A stretch of DNA of 64,000 nt from Streptomyces capitiformicae (GTDB lineage: Bacteria; Actinomycetota; Actinomycetes; Streptomycetales; Streptomycetaceae): assembly GCF_002214185.1 (NCBI RefSeq), contig NZ_CP022161.1:4835767-4899766 (forward strand), given 5' to 3'. The notes below the pieces were generated by a model. That model saw only the letters and a program-made list of their open reading frames with translations, was not told the DNA's origin and searched no databases. The first letter of the stretch is position 1, and each line of letters begins with the position of its first letter. Shown piece by piece: positions 37,305 to 46,540 of this stretch. A program made the translations under genes and the position numbers.

Positions 37305-37985
37305 TCACGGCGTCATACCGCCGGAGCACGCGGCGCCCGGCTCCGGCGTCTGCTCGCCCTGGACGTACTTGTCGATGAACTTCTGGACCCGCGGGTCGGA
37401 GGCCTTGTCCACCTTCAACTGGTGCTCCCAGGCGCTCAGCACGATCGGCGAGGACTGGTCCTCGTACGGGCTCATGAAGGTGTACGTCGTGTTGGTGACC
37501 TTCTCGGTCAGCGCCTCGACGTCCGCCTTGGCGGCCTTGTCGTTGTACGTGATCCAGACGGCGCCGTGCTCCAGCGCGTGCACGGCGTTCTCGTTCGGCA
37601 CGGCCTTGGTGTACACCTGCTTGTCGCAGTTGACCCACACCTGGTTGTGGTCCCCGCCGACCGGCGGGCTCATCTTGTAGTCGACGGTCCCGGTGACGTG
37701 CTTCTGGGTGAGCTTCGACCAGCTCTTCACGCCGTCGACCGGCGCGGTCTTCGCCTCTTCCTTCTCGTTCGCCGCGTCGATCAGGTACCAGCCGCCGCCG
37801 ACCAGGGCGACGAGGATCGCGGTGGTGGCGCCGAGCGTGATCAGCCGTATCCGCCGCTCACGGGCCTGCTCGGCCTTGCGTATCTCTTCGACGCGGGCGC
37901 GCCGCGCCGCCTCCCTGGCCTTGGGGCTGGTGGTGTTCTTGCCCTTCGGGGCGCTGTTCTTGGCCTTCGACTTGGATGAAGCCAT
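37305..37985 (-). CDS. DUF3105 single-pass membrane protein
   Basis: 226 residues. A very basic N terminus (KARE, RRARVEEIRKAEQARERR) precedes one membrane segment (about 48-68: LITLGATTAILVALVGGGWYLI). The outer DUF3105 domain has YKMSPPVGGDHNQVWVNC and ALEHGAVWITY with conserved His and Cys, suggesting metal binding. Start ATG 37985. It follows the gene at 38076-38501 in the same direction; such pairs in Streptomyces often include DUF305 metal-binding proteins. Confidence 0.88.
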   Translation of the reverse strand: MASSKSKAKNSAPKGKNTTSPKAREAARRARVEEIRKAEQARERRIRLITLGATTAILVALVGGGWYLIDAANEKEEAKTAPVDGVKSWSKLTQKHVTGTVDYKMSPPVGGDHNQVWVNCDKQVYTKAVPNENAVHALEHGAVWITYNDKAAKADVEALTEKVTNTTYTFMSPYEDQSSPIVLSAWEHQLKVDKASDPRVQKFIDKYVQGEQTPEPGAACSGGMTP

Positions 37986-38075
37986 GGAATGTCCTTCTCC
38001 CCGCCGTGCCCCGCACGGGCATGGCGGTCCTGCGAGTCGTCTTCGGTGTGTCACATGTGGCCTGCGCAGGGCGGC

Positions 38076-38501
38076 CTAGACCCGGAGCAACTGCAGTTCA
38101 TGGAGATCGGGAGGCCGGGCCCGACCCGGCTCCCCGGACCTGTCGGACGTCAGCAGCGCCGGAGCCGTCGACGGCTGCCAGGGCGCGGCGGTGTGATCGG
38201 CGCCCGGCAGCGGCGCGTGGCCCAGCACCGCGCGCGGATCGGCGGAGTGGCAGTGGTGCCCGTCCGGGCCGTGCTCGCAGGGATCGCGTTCCACGTGGCG
38301 GGCCCGCGCGGTCACCGCCCCTTCCGCCGCCGGCGCCGCCGACACGGAATGCGGACGCGGTGCCGGGGCCTCATCGGGAGGCGAGCCGGCGCAGAACAGT
38401 ACGAAGGTGGTCAGGGCCAGCACGACCACGAGCACCAGACGCGACGCCGACCGGCCGCGGGCGCACGGCAGCGCCGTACGTCGGAACGGTCGGCCGGGCA
38501 T
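38076..38501 (-). CDS. Small membrane protein with His/Cys-rich tail
   Basis: 141 residues. One N-terminal membrane segment (LVLVVVLALTTFVLFCAG) and an outer region with a His/Cys cluster (RDPCEHGPDGHHCHSADPR) that could bind metal. It resembles the small proteins paired with DUF3105/DUF305 genes in Streptomyces. It lies 90 bp upstream of the DUF3105 gene and is probably cotranscribed. No named function. Confidence 0.65.
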   Translation of the reverse strand: MPGRPFRRTALPCARGRSASRLVLVVVLALTTFVLFCAGSPPDEAPAPRPHSVSAAPAAEGAVTARARHVERDPCEHGPDGHHCHSADPRAVLGHAPLPGADHTAAPWQPSTAPALLTSDRSGEPGRARPPDLHELQLLRV

Positions 38502-38611
38502 GGAGGCACCTCACGAGTCGAGGCGAACGAGAGTGCGAGCGGAGGCTGAAATTATCAGAAGAGACACAGCCGTGGACCCGCCCCACCGATTTCCCGGCCG
38601 GGACTTCACGG

Positions 38612-39643
38612 TCAATGCCGCGCCGGAAGGTCGTTGACCAGATCGTTGACCAGCACGGCCGCACCGTCGAAGCGGCCCGCCTTCAGGTCCCGCAGCGCAT
38701 CCCGGGCCCGTGCCAGCGGGTAGGTGTGCGTCGTGGCCCGTACACCGTGCCGGGCGGCGAGGGCCAGGAACTCCCGGCCGTCCTCACGGGTGTTGGAGGT
38801 GACGCTGCGGAGTTCCTTCTCGTAGAACAGCTCGGTCTCGTAGCGCAGCGGTGGCGTGTCCGTCAGATGGATGCCGGCGACCGACAGCACGCCGCCCCGG
38901 TCGAGGGCCCGCAGCGCCACGGGCACGAGGTCGCCGACCGGGGCGAACAGAATCGCGCTGTCGAGCGGCTCCGGCGGCGGCTCGTACGCCCCGCGCGCCG
39001 AGTCGCACCCGAGCTCCAGCGCGAGCCGTCGCGCGGCCTCGCCCCGCGTCATGACATGCACCCGCGCGCCCTGGGCCAGCGCGACCTGGGCGCACAGATG
39101 GGCGCTGCCGCCGAAGCCGTACAGCCCGAGCCGTCCACCCGGCGGCAGCGAGGCCCGCCGCAGCGCCCGGTAGCCGATGATGCCCGCGCACAGCAGCGGC
39201 GCGAGCGTCACGTCGTCGACACCGCCGGGCAGGGGGTAGGCGAAGGCGGCCGGCACCGTCGTGTACTCGGCGTAACCGCCGTGGGCGTCCCAGCCCGTGT
39301 ACTCGGAGGCCGGGCACAGGTTCTCGGCCCCGCGCAGGCAGTACGCGCACGTACCGTCCGTGCGCCGCAGCCAGGCGATCCCCACCCGGTCGCCCGGCAC
39401 GTAACCCCGTACGTCCGAGCCCGTCCCCACCACCTCGCCGACGACCTCGTGCCCGGGCGTCACGCCCGCCAGACGCACGGGCAGGTCGCCCTCGGCGACG
39501 TGCAGATCGGTCCGGCAGACCCCGCACGCCCGCACCCGCACCAGCAGTTGGTCGGCCCGGGGCACCGGGACCGGCCGCTCCACGAACCGCAACGGCTCCT
39601 GCTCGATCGGCCCCGGCCGGGCCACCTCCCACGCGTGCATCAT
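38612..39643 (-). CDS. Zinc-dependent alcohol dehydrogenase, MDR family
   Basis: 343 residues. Catalytic zinc ligands Cys (GVCRTDLH) and His in [11 protein letters not shown] are present; the structural-zinc loop [12 protein letters not shown] keeps three cysteines. The coenzyme motif is [16 protein letters not shown]. It oxidises or reduces alcohols/aldehydes with NAD(P). The C terminus carries a short duplication (NDLVNDL). Start ATG 39643, with a second ATG next to it. Confidence 0.92.
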   Translation of the reverse strand: MMHAWEVARPGPIEQEPLRFVERPVPVPRADQLLVRVRACGVCRTDLHVAEGDLPVRLAGVTPGHEVVGEVVGTGSDVRGYVPGDRVGIAWLRRTDGTCAYCLRGAENLCPASEYTGWDAHGGYAEYTTVPAAFAYPLPGGVDDVTLAPLLCAGIIGYRALRRASLPPGGRLGLYGFGGSAHLCAQVALAQGARVHVMTRGEAARRLALELGCDSARGAYEPPPEPLDSAILFAPVGDLVPVALRALDRGGVLSVAGIHLTDTPPLRYETELFYEKELRSVTSNTREDGREFLALAARHGVRATTHTYPLARARDALRDLKAGRFDGAAVLVNDLVNDLPARH

Positions 39644-39795
39644 CCCGATCCCCGTCCCCTCGCCGTTCCCGATGACCGTAAAGACCTGGACACACCAGTT
39701 TCCTGCGGTCCGTCCCGTTCGGCGCGCGACAGGGCCCGCTCCTGGCTAGCGTGAGAGCCGGGGAAACCACCGTCGAGCCGAGAAGAGTGGCAGTC

Positions 39796-40602
39796 ATGGC
39801 CGCACAACCCGAGGGAACGCCCTGCTGGGCCGACGCGATGTTCAGCGACGTCGAGAGGGCGAAGAGTTTCTACGGTGACGTACTGGGCTGGACGTTCGGC
39901 GAGGCGTCCTCCGAGTACGGCAACTACACCCAGGCGTACTCGGACGGCAAGGCGGTGGCCGCCGTCGTCCCGCCGATGCCCGGGCAGGAGGGTCAGTCCG
40001 CCTGGTGCCTGTACTTCGCCTCGCCCGACGTGAACGCCACCGCGACCAAGATCCGTGACAACGGCGGCGACGTGCTGATGGAACCGATGCAGGTCGGCGA
40101 CTTCGGCTCCATGCTGCTGGCCCGGGACCCCGGCGGCGTCGTCTTCGGCGTCTGGCAGGCCGGTATCCACGAGGGCTTCGAGGCCATGGGCGTACCCGGC
40201 GCGTACGTGTGGGCCGAGATCTTCACCCGCGAACCCGAGAAGTCCGACGCCTTCTTCCCGGCCGTCTTCCCGTACCGGGCCAAGCAGATGGACCACCCCG
40301 GCAACCCCGACATGGACTTCCGGGTCTTCGACCTCGGCGCGAACCCGGTCCTCGGCCGCATGAAGATGACGGAGGAGTTCCCGCCCGAGGTACCGCCGTA
40401 CATCAACGTCTACTTCACCGTCGACGACTGCGACGCCGCCGTCGACCGCGCCACCAAGCACGGCGGCATCCTCCGCTTCGGCCCGATGGACACACCCTTC
40501 GGCCGCTTCGCGGCGCTGAGCGACCCGCAGGGCGCCTCGTTCTCGGTCATCGACGTCACCAACACCCAGGGGGAGATGCCGAAGCTGACCGATGTGGGCT
40601 GA
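39796..40602 (+). CDS. Two-domain VOC-family protein (CFP30B-like)
   Basis: 268 residues in two VOC modules (about 8-120 and 132-260). The first starts CWADAMFSDVERAKSFYGDVLGW; the second has YVWAEIFTREPEKSDAFFPAVFPY and ends in PFGRFAALSDPQGASFSVI. It resembles the actinobacterial CFP30B-type glyoxalase/hydroxylase proteins. ATG 39796 begins the domain; the earlier in-frame start at 39751 lies in the promoter region. Confidence 0.9.
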   Translation: MAAQPEGTPCWADAMFSDVERAKSFYGDVLGWTFGEASSEYGNYTQAYSDGKAVAAVVPPMPGQEGQSAWCLYFASPDVNATATKIRDNGGDVLMEPMQVGDFGSMLLARDPGGVVFGVWQAGIHEGFEAMGVPGAYVWAEIFTREPEKSDAFFPAVFPYRAKQMDHPGNPDMDFRVFDLGANPVLGRMKMTEEFPPEVPPYINVYFTVDDCDAAVDRATKHGGILRFGPMDTPFGRFAALSDPQGASFSVIDVTNTQGEMPKLTDVG

Positions 40603-40676
40603 GCCGGCGTTGCATGCCGCCGGGGGTGGGGGCCCGTGGACGGTCCCACACCCCCGGCCGTGGCATGATCGAGGCC

Positions 40677-41381
40677 ATGTCGGAACGTTTTGTGGCCGCC
40701 TGCGACGGAGCCTCCAAGGGAAACCCCGGACCAGCGGGCTGGGCCTGGGTGGTCGCCGAGGACGACGAGATCCCCTCCCGTTGGGAGGCCGGCCCGCTGG
40801 GCAAGGCCACCAACAACATCGCCGAACTCACCGCGCTGGAGCGGCTGTTGGCCGCCACCGACCCGGATGTCCCGATCGAGATCCGGATGGACTCCCAGTA
40901 CGCGATGAAGGCCGTCACGACCTGGCTGCCCGGCTGGAAGCGCAACGGGTGGCGCACGGCGGCGGGCAAGCCGGTCGCCAACCAGGAACTCGTCGTCCGT
41001 ATCGACGAGTTGCTCGCCGGGCGCTCGGTGGAGTTCCGTTACGTCCCCGCCCACCAGGTCGACGGCGACCGCCTCAACGACTTCGCCGACCGCGCGGCGA
41101 GCCAGGCCGCCACCGTCCAGCAGCCCGCCGGCAGCGACCTGGGCTCGCCGGAACCCCCGGCCGCACCGGACGCGGTCCCGGCCCGCCGCAGCGGAACACC
41201 GAAGCGACCGGCGAAGGCCGGCCGCTCCGGTTCGTCCTCCTCCTCGTCCCGCACCATCAAGGCGAAGTTCCCCGGCCGCTGTGTCTGCGGCCGCCCCTAC
41301 GCCGCGGGCGAGCCCATCGCCAAGAACGACCGGGGCTGGGGCCACCCGGAGTGCCGCACAGCGGCCGCGGGAACGGCCTGA
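40677..41381 (+). CDS. rnhA: Ribonuclease HI with a C-terminal Cys/His motif
   Basis: 234 residues. The RNase H domain (1-145) has the carboxylates Asp10 (ACDGASKGNPG), Glu in NNIAELTAL and Asp in IRMDSQYA, plus the handle region WKRNGWRTAAGKP. It cuts RNA in RNA-DNA hybrids. After a Pro/Ser linker a small Zn-finger-like C terminus follows (GRCVCGRPYAAGE and GWGHPEC). Start ATG 40677; an in-frame ATG at 40665 is an alternative. Confidence 0.93.
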   Translation: MSERFVAACDGASKGNPGPAGWAWVVAEDDEIPSRWEAGPLGKATNNIAELTALERLLAATDPDVPIEIRMDSQYAMKAVTTWLPGWKRNGWRTAAGKPVANQELVVRIDELLAGRSVEFRYVPAHQVDGDRLNDFADRAASQAATVQQPAGSDLGSPEPPAAPDAVPARRSGTPKRPAKAGRSGSSSSSSRTIKAKFPGRCVCGRPYAAGEPIAKNDRGWGHPECRTAAAGTA

Positions 41382-41513
41382 TCGCGTTCCGCATCACACA
41401 CAGCTCGGCTCCGCCGAACGAACACGGCGTAACCGGGTCAACGCGAAGCGTACCCGCCCGCTGTTACTCTTCGTGCCCAACTGATCGCTTTGCGTAGCGG
41501 AATGGGAGTGTGT

Positions 41514-42725
41514 GTGAAGATCGCGTGCGTCGGCGGCGGACCGGCAAGCCTGTACTTCTCGATCCTGATGAAGCGGCGGAACCCGTCCCACGACATCACC
41601 GTTTTCGAGCGGAACCCGGCCGGTTCGACATACGGCTGGGGCGTCACCTACTGGGCCGAACTACTGGAGAAGCTCCGCGCGAGCGACCCCGAGACCGCCC
41701 TCGCCATCAGTGAGAACTCCGTCAGCTGGAACGCAGGGGTGGCCCACGTCCGTGACCGTACAACGGTCCAGCCCGGCGACGTGGGCTTCGGCATCGGACG
41801 GCGCCGCCTGCTCGAACTGCTCGGCGAACGGGCCCGCTCCCTCGGCGTACACCTGGAGTACGAGCACGAGATCGTCGCCGCCGACCTCCCTGACGCCGAC
41901 CTCGTCGTCGCGGGCGACGGGGTCAACAGTGCGGTGCGCGGGAGATACGCCCAACAGTTCGGCAGCGACATCGCACTCGGCCGCAACGCCTACATCTGGC
42001 TCGGCACCACCAAGGTCTTCGACTCCTTCACCTTCTCCTTCCAGGAGACCGACCACGGCTGGATCTGGGCCTACGGATACAAGTTCAGCGACGAACAGAG
42101 CACCTGCGTCATCGAATGCTCCCCCGAGACCCTCGGCGGCCTGGGCCTGGACCAGCTGGGCGAGGCGGACGGGCTGGCCCAGCTGGAGAAGCTCTTCGCC
42201 GACATCCTCGACGGCCACCCCCTGATCGGCCGGGACCAGGGCGACGGCACCGCACGGTGGCTGAACTTCCGTACCCTGACCAACCGCACCTGGCACCACG
42301 GCAACGTCGTCCTGCTCGGCGACGCGGCCCACACCACCCACTACTCCATCGGCGCCGGCACCACCCTCGCCCTGGAGGACGCCATCTGCCTGGCCGGGGC
42401 CCTGGGCGCCCACCCGGAGCCGGAGGCCGCGCTCACCGCGTACGAGCGGCGGCGCAAGGCCGAACTGCTCCGTCTGCAGAGCGCGGCCCGCCACAGCGCC
42501 CAGTGGTACGAGAACCTCCAGCGTTACATCGACCTCCCCCCACAGCAGATGTTCGCCCTCCTTGGTCAACGGCACTCCCCACTGCTGCCGTACGTACCGC
42601 CGCAGCTCTACTACCGCCTCGACCGCGCGGTCGGCCGACTGGAGGCCCTGCGCCGCTTCAAGCGCTGGCTGGGCCCGAAGCTGGCGCGGACGTCGCAGTA
42701 CAGGGCGCTGGCCGCGCGGAAGTAG
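41514..42725 (+). CDS. FAD-dependent aromatic monooxygenase-like protein
   Basis: 403 residues of the p-hydroxybenzoate-hydroxylase class. The FAD site KIACVGGGPASLYFSILMKR is at the N terminus, the DG motif is VAGDGVNSAVRG, and GDAAHTTHYSIGAGTTLALED is the second FAD/ribityl motif. The opening resembles VioD and the N-terminal domain of anthraniloyl/salicylyl-CoA 5-hydroxylases. Substrate unknown. The start GTG 41514 has GGGAG upstream; ATG 41502 is an alternative. Confidence 0.9.
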   Translation: MKIACVGGGPASLYFSILMKRRNPSHDITVFERNPAGSTYGWGVTYWAELLEKLRASDPETALAISENSVSWNAGVAHVRDRTTVQPGDVGFGIGRRRLLELLGERARSLGVHLEYEHEIVAADLPDADLVVAGDGVNSAVRGRYAQQFGSDIALGRNAYIWLGTTKVFDSFTFSFQETDHGWIWAYGYKFSDEQSTCVIECSPETLGGLGLDQLGEADGLAQLEKLFADILDGHPLIGRDQGDGTARWLNFRTLTNRTWHHGNVVLLGDAAHTTHYSIGAGTTLALEDAICLAGALGAHPEPEAALTAYERRRKAELLRLQSAARHSAQWYENLQRYIDLPPQQMFALLGQRHSPLLPYVPPQLYYRLDRAVGRLEALRRFKRWLGPKLARTSQYRALAARK

Positions 42726-42741
42726 CGGGTCCCGGGCTGAT

Positions 42742-43368
42742 CTACTGGATGCCGCGCGGCCGGAACTGAACGCTGATGCGCGGCCCCACCGCCCGTGTCG
42801 ACTTGGGTACCGCGTGGTCCCAGGTGCGCTGGCAGGAGCCGCCCATCACGATCAGATCGCCGTGCCCGAGCGGGAACCGCAGCGTCTCGCCACCGCGGTG
42901 CGGCCGCAGGGCCAGGTCCCGGGGGTCGCCCACGGACAGGATGGCCACCATCGTGTCTTCCCGGGCGCCCCGCCCGATCCGGTCGCCGTGCCAGGCCACG
43001 CTGTCCCGGCCGTCGCGGTAGTAGCAGAGCCCGGCCGTGACGAACGGTTCGCCCAGCTCCGCCGCGTAGTGCGCGGACAGCGCGGAACGGGCCTCGTCGA
43101 GCACGGCGTGCGGCAGGGCGTCGTCGGCACCGTAGAACGCGAGCAGCCGGGGTACGTCCACGACCTGCTCGTACATCTGGCGTCGCTCCGCCCGCCAGGG
43201 CACCTCCTCGGCGAGCCGAGTGAACAGCGCGTCGGCCCCGCCGAGCCACCCCGGCAGCAGATCGACCCACGCCCCCGCGCCGAGCTCACGTCGGCGCAGC
43301 CCCGTGAGGGGGCCTAGGCGGAGGTCGTCGGACTGGTCGAAGAGGGAGCCCTGGAGGTGCATGGCCAT
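42742..43368 (-). CDS. alkB: AlkB-family 2-oxoglutarate/Fe(II) dioxygenase
   Basis: 208 residues. Iron ligands are visible in VAWHGDRIG (His, Asp) and RTWDHAVPK (His); the 2-oxoglutarate Arg lies in RISVQFRPRG. AlkB proteins repair N-alkylated bases by oxidative demethylation. It is convergent with the FAD monooxygenase, 16 bp apart. Length is normal. Confidence 0.92.
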   Translation of the reverse strand: MAMHLQGSLFDQSDDLRLGPLTGLRRRELGAGAWVDLLPGWLGGADALFTRLAEEVPWRAERRQMYEQVVDVPRLLAFYGADDALPHAVLDEARSALSAHYAAELGEPFVTAGLCYYRDGRDSVAWHGDRIGRGAREDTMVAILSVGDPRDLALRPHRGGETLRFPLGHGDLIVMGGSCQRTWDHAVPKSTRAVGPRISVQFRPRGIQ

Positions 43369-43419
43369 ACAGGCAGCGTACCCCTGTATTCGAAAGCATG
43401 TTCGTCCATGTTGGAGGGG

Positions 43420-44037
43420 TCACAGGCTTGTGAGGAGGTCATCGAGGGGAGCCGGTACCTCGTCGAGGTCCAGGGCCTCGACGAGGAGGCGGCCGTAACG
43501 GATCTTGCGGCCCTTCTTCGTGCCGAGGAAGCGTCGCAGCTGCTGCTGCCGGGGCCGGCCGTGCTGGGCCGGCTGGCGCGTGAAGGTCTGCCAGGCGCGC
43601 GCTTCGTCCTCGGCCTGGATGATCTGTTCGACCCTCGCCTCGCCCAGCGCGCGGATGAGTTCGTCCTCCAGGTCCGAGACGCACACGAAGACGTCCCTGC
43701 GTGGCACCCTCGCGCGGTCGAGGCCGCGGTCGAAGTAGGGCCGCTCGCGCTCGTCGCACAGTCCCGTCAGGCGCAGTCCGAGGCCTGTCGGCCCGAGGAG
43801 GCCGGCGTAGCGGCCGACGTTCATCGCTCCTCCCATCGACACCACGCACACCCCCTCGGCGGCCAGGTCCCGGCCCTGCCGGGCGGTCAGCGCCTCGACG
43901 GCCGCGACGTCGCTGAGTCCTTCCAGCAGGACTGCCGTCCGCACCCCGAGCCGCACAGCCAGATCCCTCACCGACCCGCCGGAACCGCCATCCGCCCAGC
44001 TTCTGACCTCGTCCCGGAACATGCTCATGTCGACCAT
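43420..44037 (-). CDS. OLD-like TOPRIM domain protein
   Basis: 205 residues. Stand-alone TOPRIM fold: the Glu motif TAVLLEGLSDVAAVEAL and the acidic LTGLCDERERPYFDRGL are as in the nuclease half of OLD/RecF-like proteins. The ATPase half is absent. Such short proteins are usually annotated TOPRIM nucleotidyl transferase/hydrolase. Start ATG 44037; a second Met follows three residues later. Confidence 0.8.
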   Translation of the reverse strand: MVDMSMFRDEVRSWADGGSGGSVRDLAVRLGVRTAVLLEGLSDVAAVEALTARQGRDLAAEGVCVVSMGGAMNVGRYAGLLGPTGLGLRLTGLCDERERPYFDRGLDRARVPRRDVFVCVSDLEDELIRALGEARVEQIIQAEDEARAWQTFTRQPAQHGRPRQQQLRRFLGTKKGRKIRYGRLLVEALDLDEVPAPLDDLLTSL

Positions 44038-44102
44038 CAGGCGAGTCTGCTACCTCCACCGGCGGCTCGGCACGGAATATTCGGCGTAGAGAGAGCCGAT
44101 CG

Positions 44103-44780
44103 TCAGTGCTGCTGGGCCTTCTGCGGAGTCAGCTCGCTCGGCCGTACGACCACGAATCCCTCGCCCTCCAGCTTCAGCTGCACGGCCTCCCCGGAGCCGC
44201 CGCGGATCATCGAGCCGAAGGACTGCGAGCGGTGCAGCGAGGTGTGCAGGTTGGCCGTCCAGCCCACGACCGCGTCCGTGTCGGCGAAGACGGGCAGCTG
44301 CGGCGAGACGGGGATGACCAGTGGATTGCCGTCACAGATGAGCCCGAGCTTCCCCTGTCCGGTGAAGACGCTGTTGAACAGGCCGCCGCCGGTCATGCCG
44401 GCGCCCTTCACCGTCTTGATCTCGTACGACAACGAGGCATCGAAACACAGCACATTGCGCCCGTTGACGGTGAACGTGTCGCCGGGCTCGATGTCGACGA
44501 TGAAGCAGTTCTGCGCCTCGTGCGCGAACCAGGCCTCGCCCTGTCCGCGCACCGCCATCAGTGGCAGTCCCTCCCCGGTGACCGCGCGCTTGAGCATGCC
44601 ACCCACGCCCTGGCCCTTGCGCTCGAACTGCAGGTTGCCGCGGTAGGCGATCATCGCGCCCTGCCGGGCGAGCATCTCGCCGTTGACCGCGTACTTGATG
44701 GATTTGGCGTTCTGCACGCTCATTCCCGGCGCGTACGCCGGCTGGACCATGTTCTCGTTCGAGAAAAGATCGCTCTTCAT
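44103..44780 (-). CDS. AIM24-family protein
   Basis: 225 residues of mostly beta structure: MLARQGAMIAYRGNLQFERKG, then AHEAQNCFIVDIEPGDTFTVNG and the late VQLKLEGEGFVVVRPSELTP are typical of AIM24/TerD-associated proteins, whose role is unknown in bacteria. Start ATG 44780. It is divergent from the Nudix gene. Confidence 0.9.
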   Translation of the reverse strand: MKSDLFSNENMVQPAYAPGMSVQNAKSIKYAVNGEMLARQGAMIAYRGNLQFERKGQGVGGMLKRAVTGEGLPLMAVRGQGEAWFAHEAQNCFIVDIEPGDTFTVNGRNVLCFDASLSYEIKTVKGAGMTGGGLFNSVFTGQGKLGLICDGNPLVIPVSPQLPVFADTDAVVGWTANLHTSLHRSQSFGSMIRGGSGEAVQLKLEGEGFVVVRPSELTPQKAQQH

Positions 44781-44882
44781 AGGGGAATGCTGTCCCGGAC
44801 GGCCCGATTCCGCCAAGCGACGTGCGCGGCACGTGAGTTGAGGCGCCTGACAACGTCCTGATCGGAATGGTAAAAAGCGGAC

Positions 44883-45602
44883 ATGACCAACAAGACCGTC
44901 GGCATCGACATCCCGGACCGCCGGGGCCGCACCGGCCTCGACCGCACGGGCCGGGACCTCACCGGCAACCCACGGGTCAAGGTGCGGGACGTGAAACTGC
45001 TGTCCTGCCACTGGTACATAGAGCGCACCACGACCTTCGACTTCCAGCATGCCGACGGCACTTGGAGCACCCAGGAACGCGAGACGCACGACCGGGGCAA
45101 CGGCGCTACCGTGCTCCTCTACGACGCCGAACGTGAAACCGTGCTGCTCACCAGGCAGTTCCGCTATCCCGTGTACGTCAACGGTCATCCCGACGGGATG
45201 CTCATCGAGACACCGGGCGGCCTGCTCGACGAGGAGGACGAGCACCCCGAGGTCGCCGTGCGGCGCGAGGTGATCGAGGAGACCGGCCACACCATCGGCG
45301 AGATCCAGCACGTCTTCGACATCTACATGAGCCCCGGCTCCGTCACCGAACGCGTCAGCTTCTACGCCGCCCCCTACGGCCCGTCGACCCGTACCCACGA
45401 GGGCGGTGGCCTCGACGAGGAGGGCGAGGACATCGAGACCGTCGAACTGCCCTTCCGTCGGGCCCTGAAGATGATCCGCGACGGGGAGATCGCCGACGCG
45501 AAGACCATCATGCTGCTCCAATGGGCGGCGCTGGAGGGCCCGTTCAGCGCGGAGGGGGCCCGGCGCTCCGGGAGTCCAGACTCTGTTGCCACTGCTCCAT
45601 GA
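44883..45602 (+). CDS. NudK-like Nudix hydrolase (GDP-mannose/ADP-ribose pyrophosphatase)
   Basis: 239 residues. The Nudix box is complete: GGLLDEE ... AVRREVIEETG (Gx5Ex7REUxEExGU). The N-terminal extension (VRDVKLLSCHWYIERTTTFDF) and NGATVLLYDAERETVLLTRQ match the NudK subfamily, which hydrolyses GDP-mannose. Its last 59 bases overlap the convergent MarR-like gene, so the two transcripts are antisense at their ends. Confidence 0.9.
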   Translation: MTNKTVGIDIPDRRGRTGLDRTGRDLTGNPRVKVRDVKLLSCHWYIERTTTFDFQHADGTWSTQERETHDRGNGATVLLYDAERETVLLTRQFRYPVYVNGHPDGMLIETPGGLLDEEDEHPEVAVRREVIEETGHTIGEIQHVFDIYMSPGSVTERVSFYAAPYGPSTRTHEGGGLDEEGEDIETVELPFRRALKMIRDGEIADAKTIMLLQWAALEGPFSAEGARRSGSPDSVATAP

Positions 45603-46275
45603 CCTGCCGGAGAGACTCGCTCACGACGAGCAGGAATCCGGCGGAGGACTCGAAGCGGGCGCCCGCCGGAGTGGCGGGTCCGAGAATCTCGGCTCCGCGC
45701 CGCGACGCGGCCGCCAGAGCGTCGTTCATCTGCACCGCCGCGAGGGTGGACCGGAGCCAGATGTCGTCGTCGATGACATAGCGCTCGCGGCGCCCGCCCG
45801 GAGTCCGTTCCCGCCGCACTATGCCCTGCTGTTCGAGGAAGGTGACGGCGTGCGAGATCGACGCCGGGCTGACGCGAAGCCGCTGGACCAGATCGGCGGC
45901 GGTGAGAGCGCCGGAGTCGGTGATGTACAGGCAGGCCAGCACCCTGGCCGCCATCCGCGGCAGCCCCTGCTGTTCGAGGAGAGCGGTGTAGGACTCCGCG
46001 AAGTCCTGGACCGCGCGGGGGTCACGTCCATGGCCGCTGTCGGGAATCGGCGGTGACGGCGGCTGAGCATGTTTGGGCCGGCGCGCACGATGCTGTGTGG
46101 CCTCGTGCGCCCGGTCCGCCCGGTAATCGTCCGGTCCGCCGTTGCGGGTGACCTCCCGCATGACGGTCGAGGCGGGCCGCCCCAGACGCCGCCCGATCTC
46201 TGTGTATCCGAGCCCCTCGGCCAGCCCCGCGGCGATGTGCTGACGGTCCTCCTCGGTGAGCCTGCCTCCGGGCAT
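45544..46275 (-). CDS. HTH_38-MarR/GbsR fusion transcriptional regulator
   Basis: 243 residues with two DNA-binding modules. The first 45 residues form an HTH_38 motif like that of IS30 transposases (LTEEDRQHIAAGLAEGLGYT then EIGRRLGRPASTVMREVTRN). Residues about 85-200 form a GbsR/MarR winged helix (LTAADLVQRLRVSPASISHA, YVIDDDIW). ATG 46275 has AGGAG upstream; ATG 46302 is an alternative. It faces the serine hydrolase across a region containing four ATTGCAAT-like palindromes, which are probably its operators. Confidence 0.87.
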   Translation of the reverse strand: MPGGRLTEEDRQHIAAGLAEGLGYTEIGRRLGRPASTVMREVTRNGGPDDYRADRAHEATQHRARRPKHAQPPSPPIPDSGHGRDPRAVQDFAESYTALLEQQGLPRMAARVLACLYITDSGALTAADLVQRLRVSPASISHAVTFLEQQGIVRRERTPGGRRERYVIDDDIWLRSTLAAVQMNDALAAASRRGAEILGPATPAGARFESSAGFLLVVSESLRQVMEQWQQSLDSRSAGPPPR

Positions 46276-46342
46276 CGGTGCTCGTCTCCTGTCTGTCGAC
46301 ATGCGCGGAGCCCGATGTCCGCCGTACACGCCGCTGCGCAGT

Positions 46343-46414
46343 ATGCATTCACGCGGAGCCCATTGCAATCCTGTCCTTGATCGCCATTGCATTCAGCGCC
46401 ATACTCATTGCAAT
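46343..46414. promoter_or_regulatory. Array of four ATTGCAAT-like palindromes
   Basis: ATGCATTC (46343-46350), ATTGCAAT (46362-46369), ATTGCATT (46386-46393) and ATTGCAAT (46407-46414) have centres 19, 24 and 21 bp apart, about two helical turns. The last lies in the 10-bp palindrome CATTGCAATG. They sit between the MarR-like gene and its divergent neighbour in an otherwise GC-rich region. Confidence 0.7.
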
Positions 46415-46463
46415 GACAGTCCCATCTGGCTTGCTCGTAAGCCGATATGGCGGCCTTCAATCG

Positions 46464-46492
46464 TTGACGGAAGTCTGAACGCAATGTAGCGT
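46464..46492 (+). promoter_or_regulatory. Promoter of the serine hydrolase gene
   Basis: A -35 TTGACG (46464-46469) and a -10 TAGCGT (46487-46492) with a 17-bp spacer, 49 bp before the ATG at 46541. Confidence 0.65.
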
Positions 46493-46540
46493 CGCGGGCG
46501 TTCAGCAGGTCTCGAACATTGACGGGTGGAGAGATTCACG

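Noticed and set aside
45544..46275. IS30-type transposase suggested by the HTH_38 motif
   Set aside because: No DDE catalytic domain follows. The rest is a MarR/GbsR winged helix, and no inverted repeats flank it.
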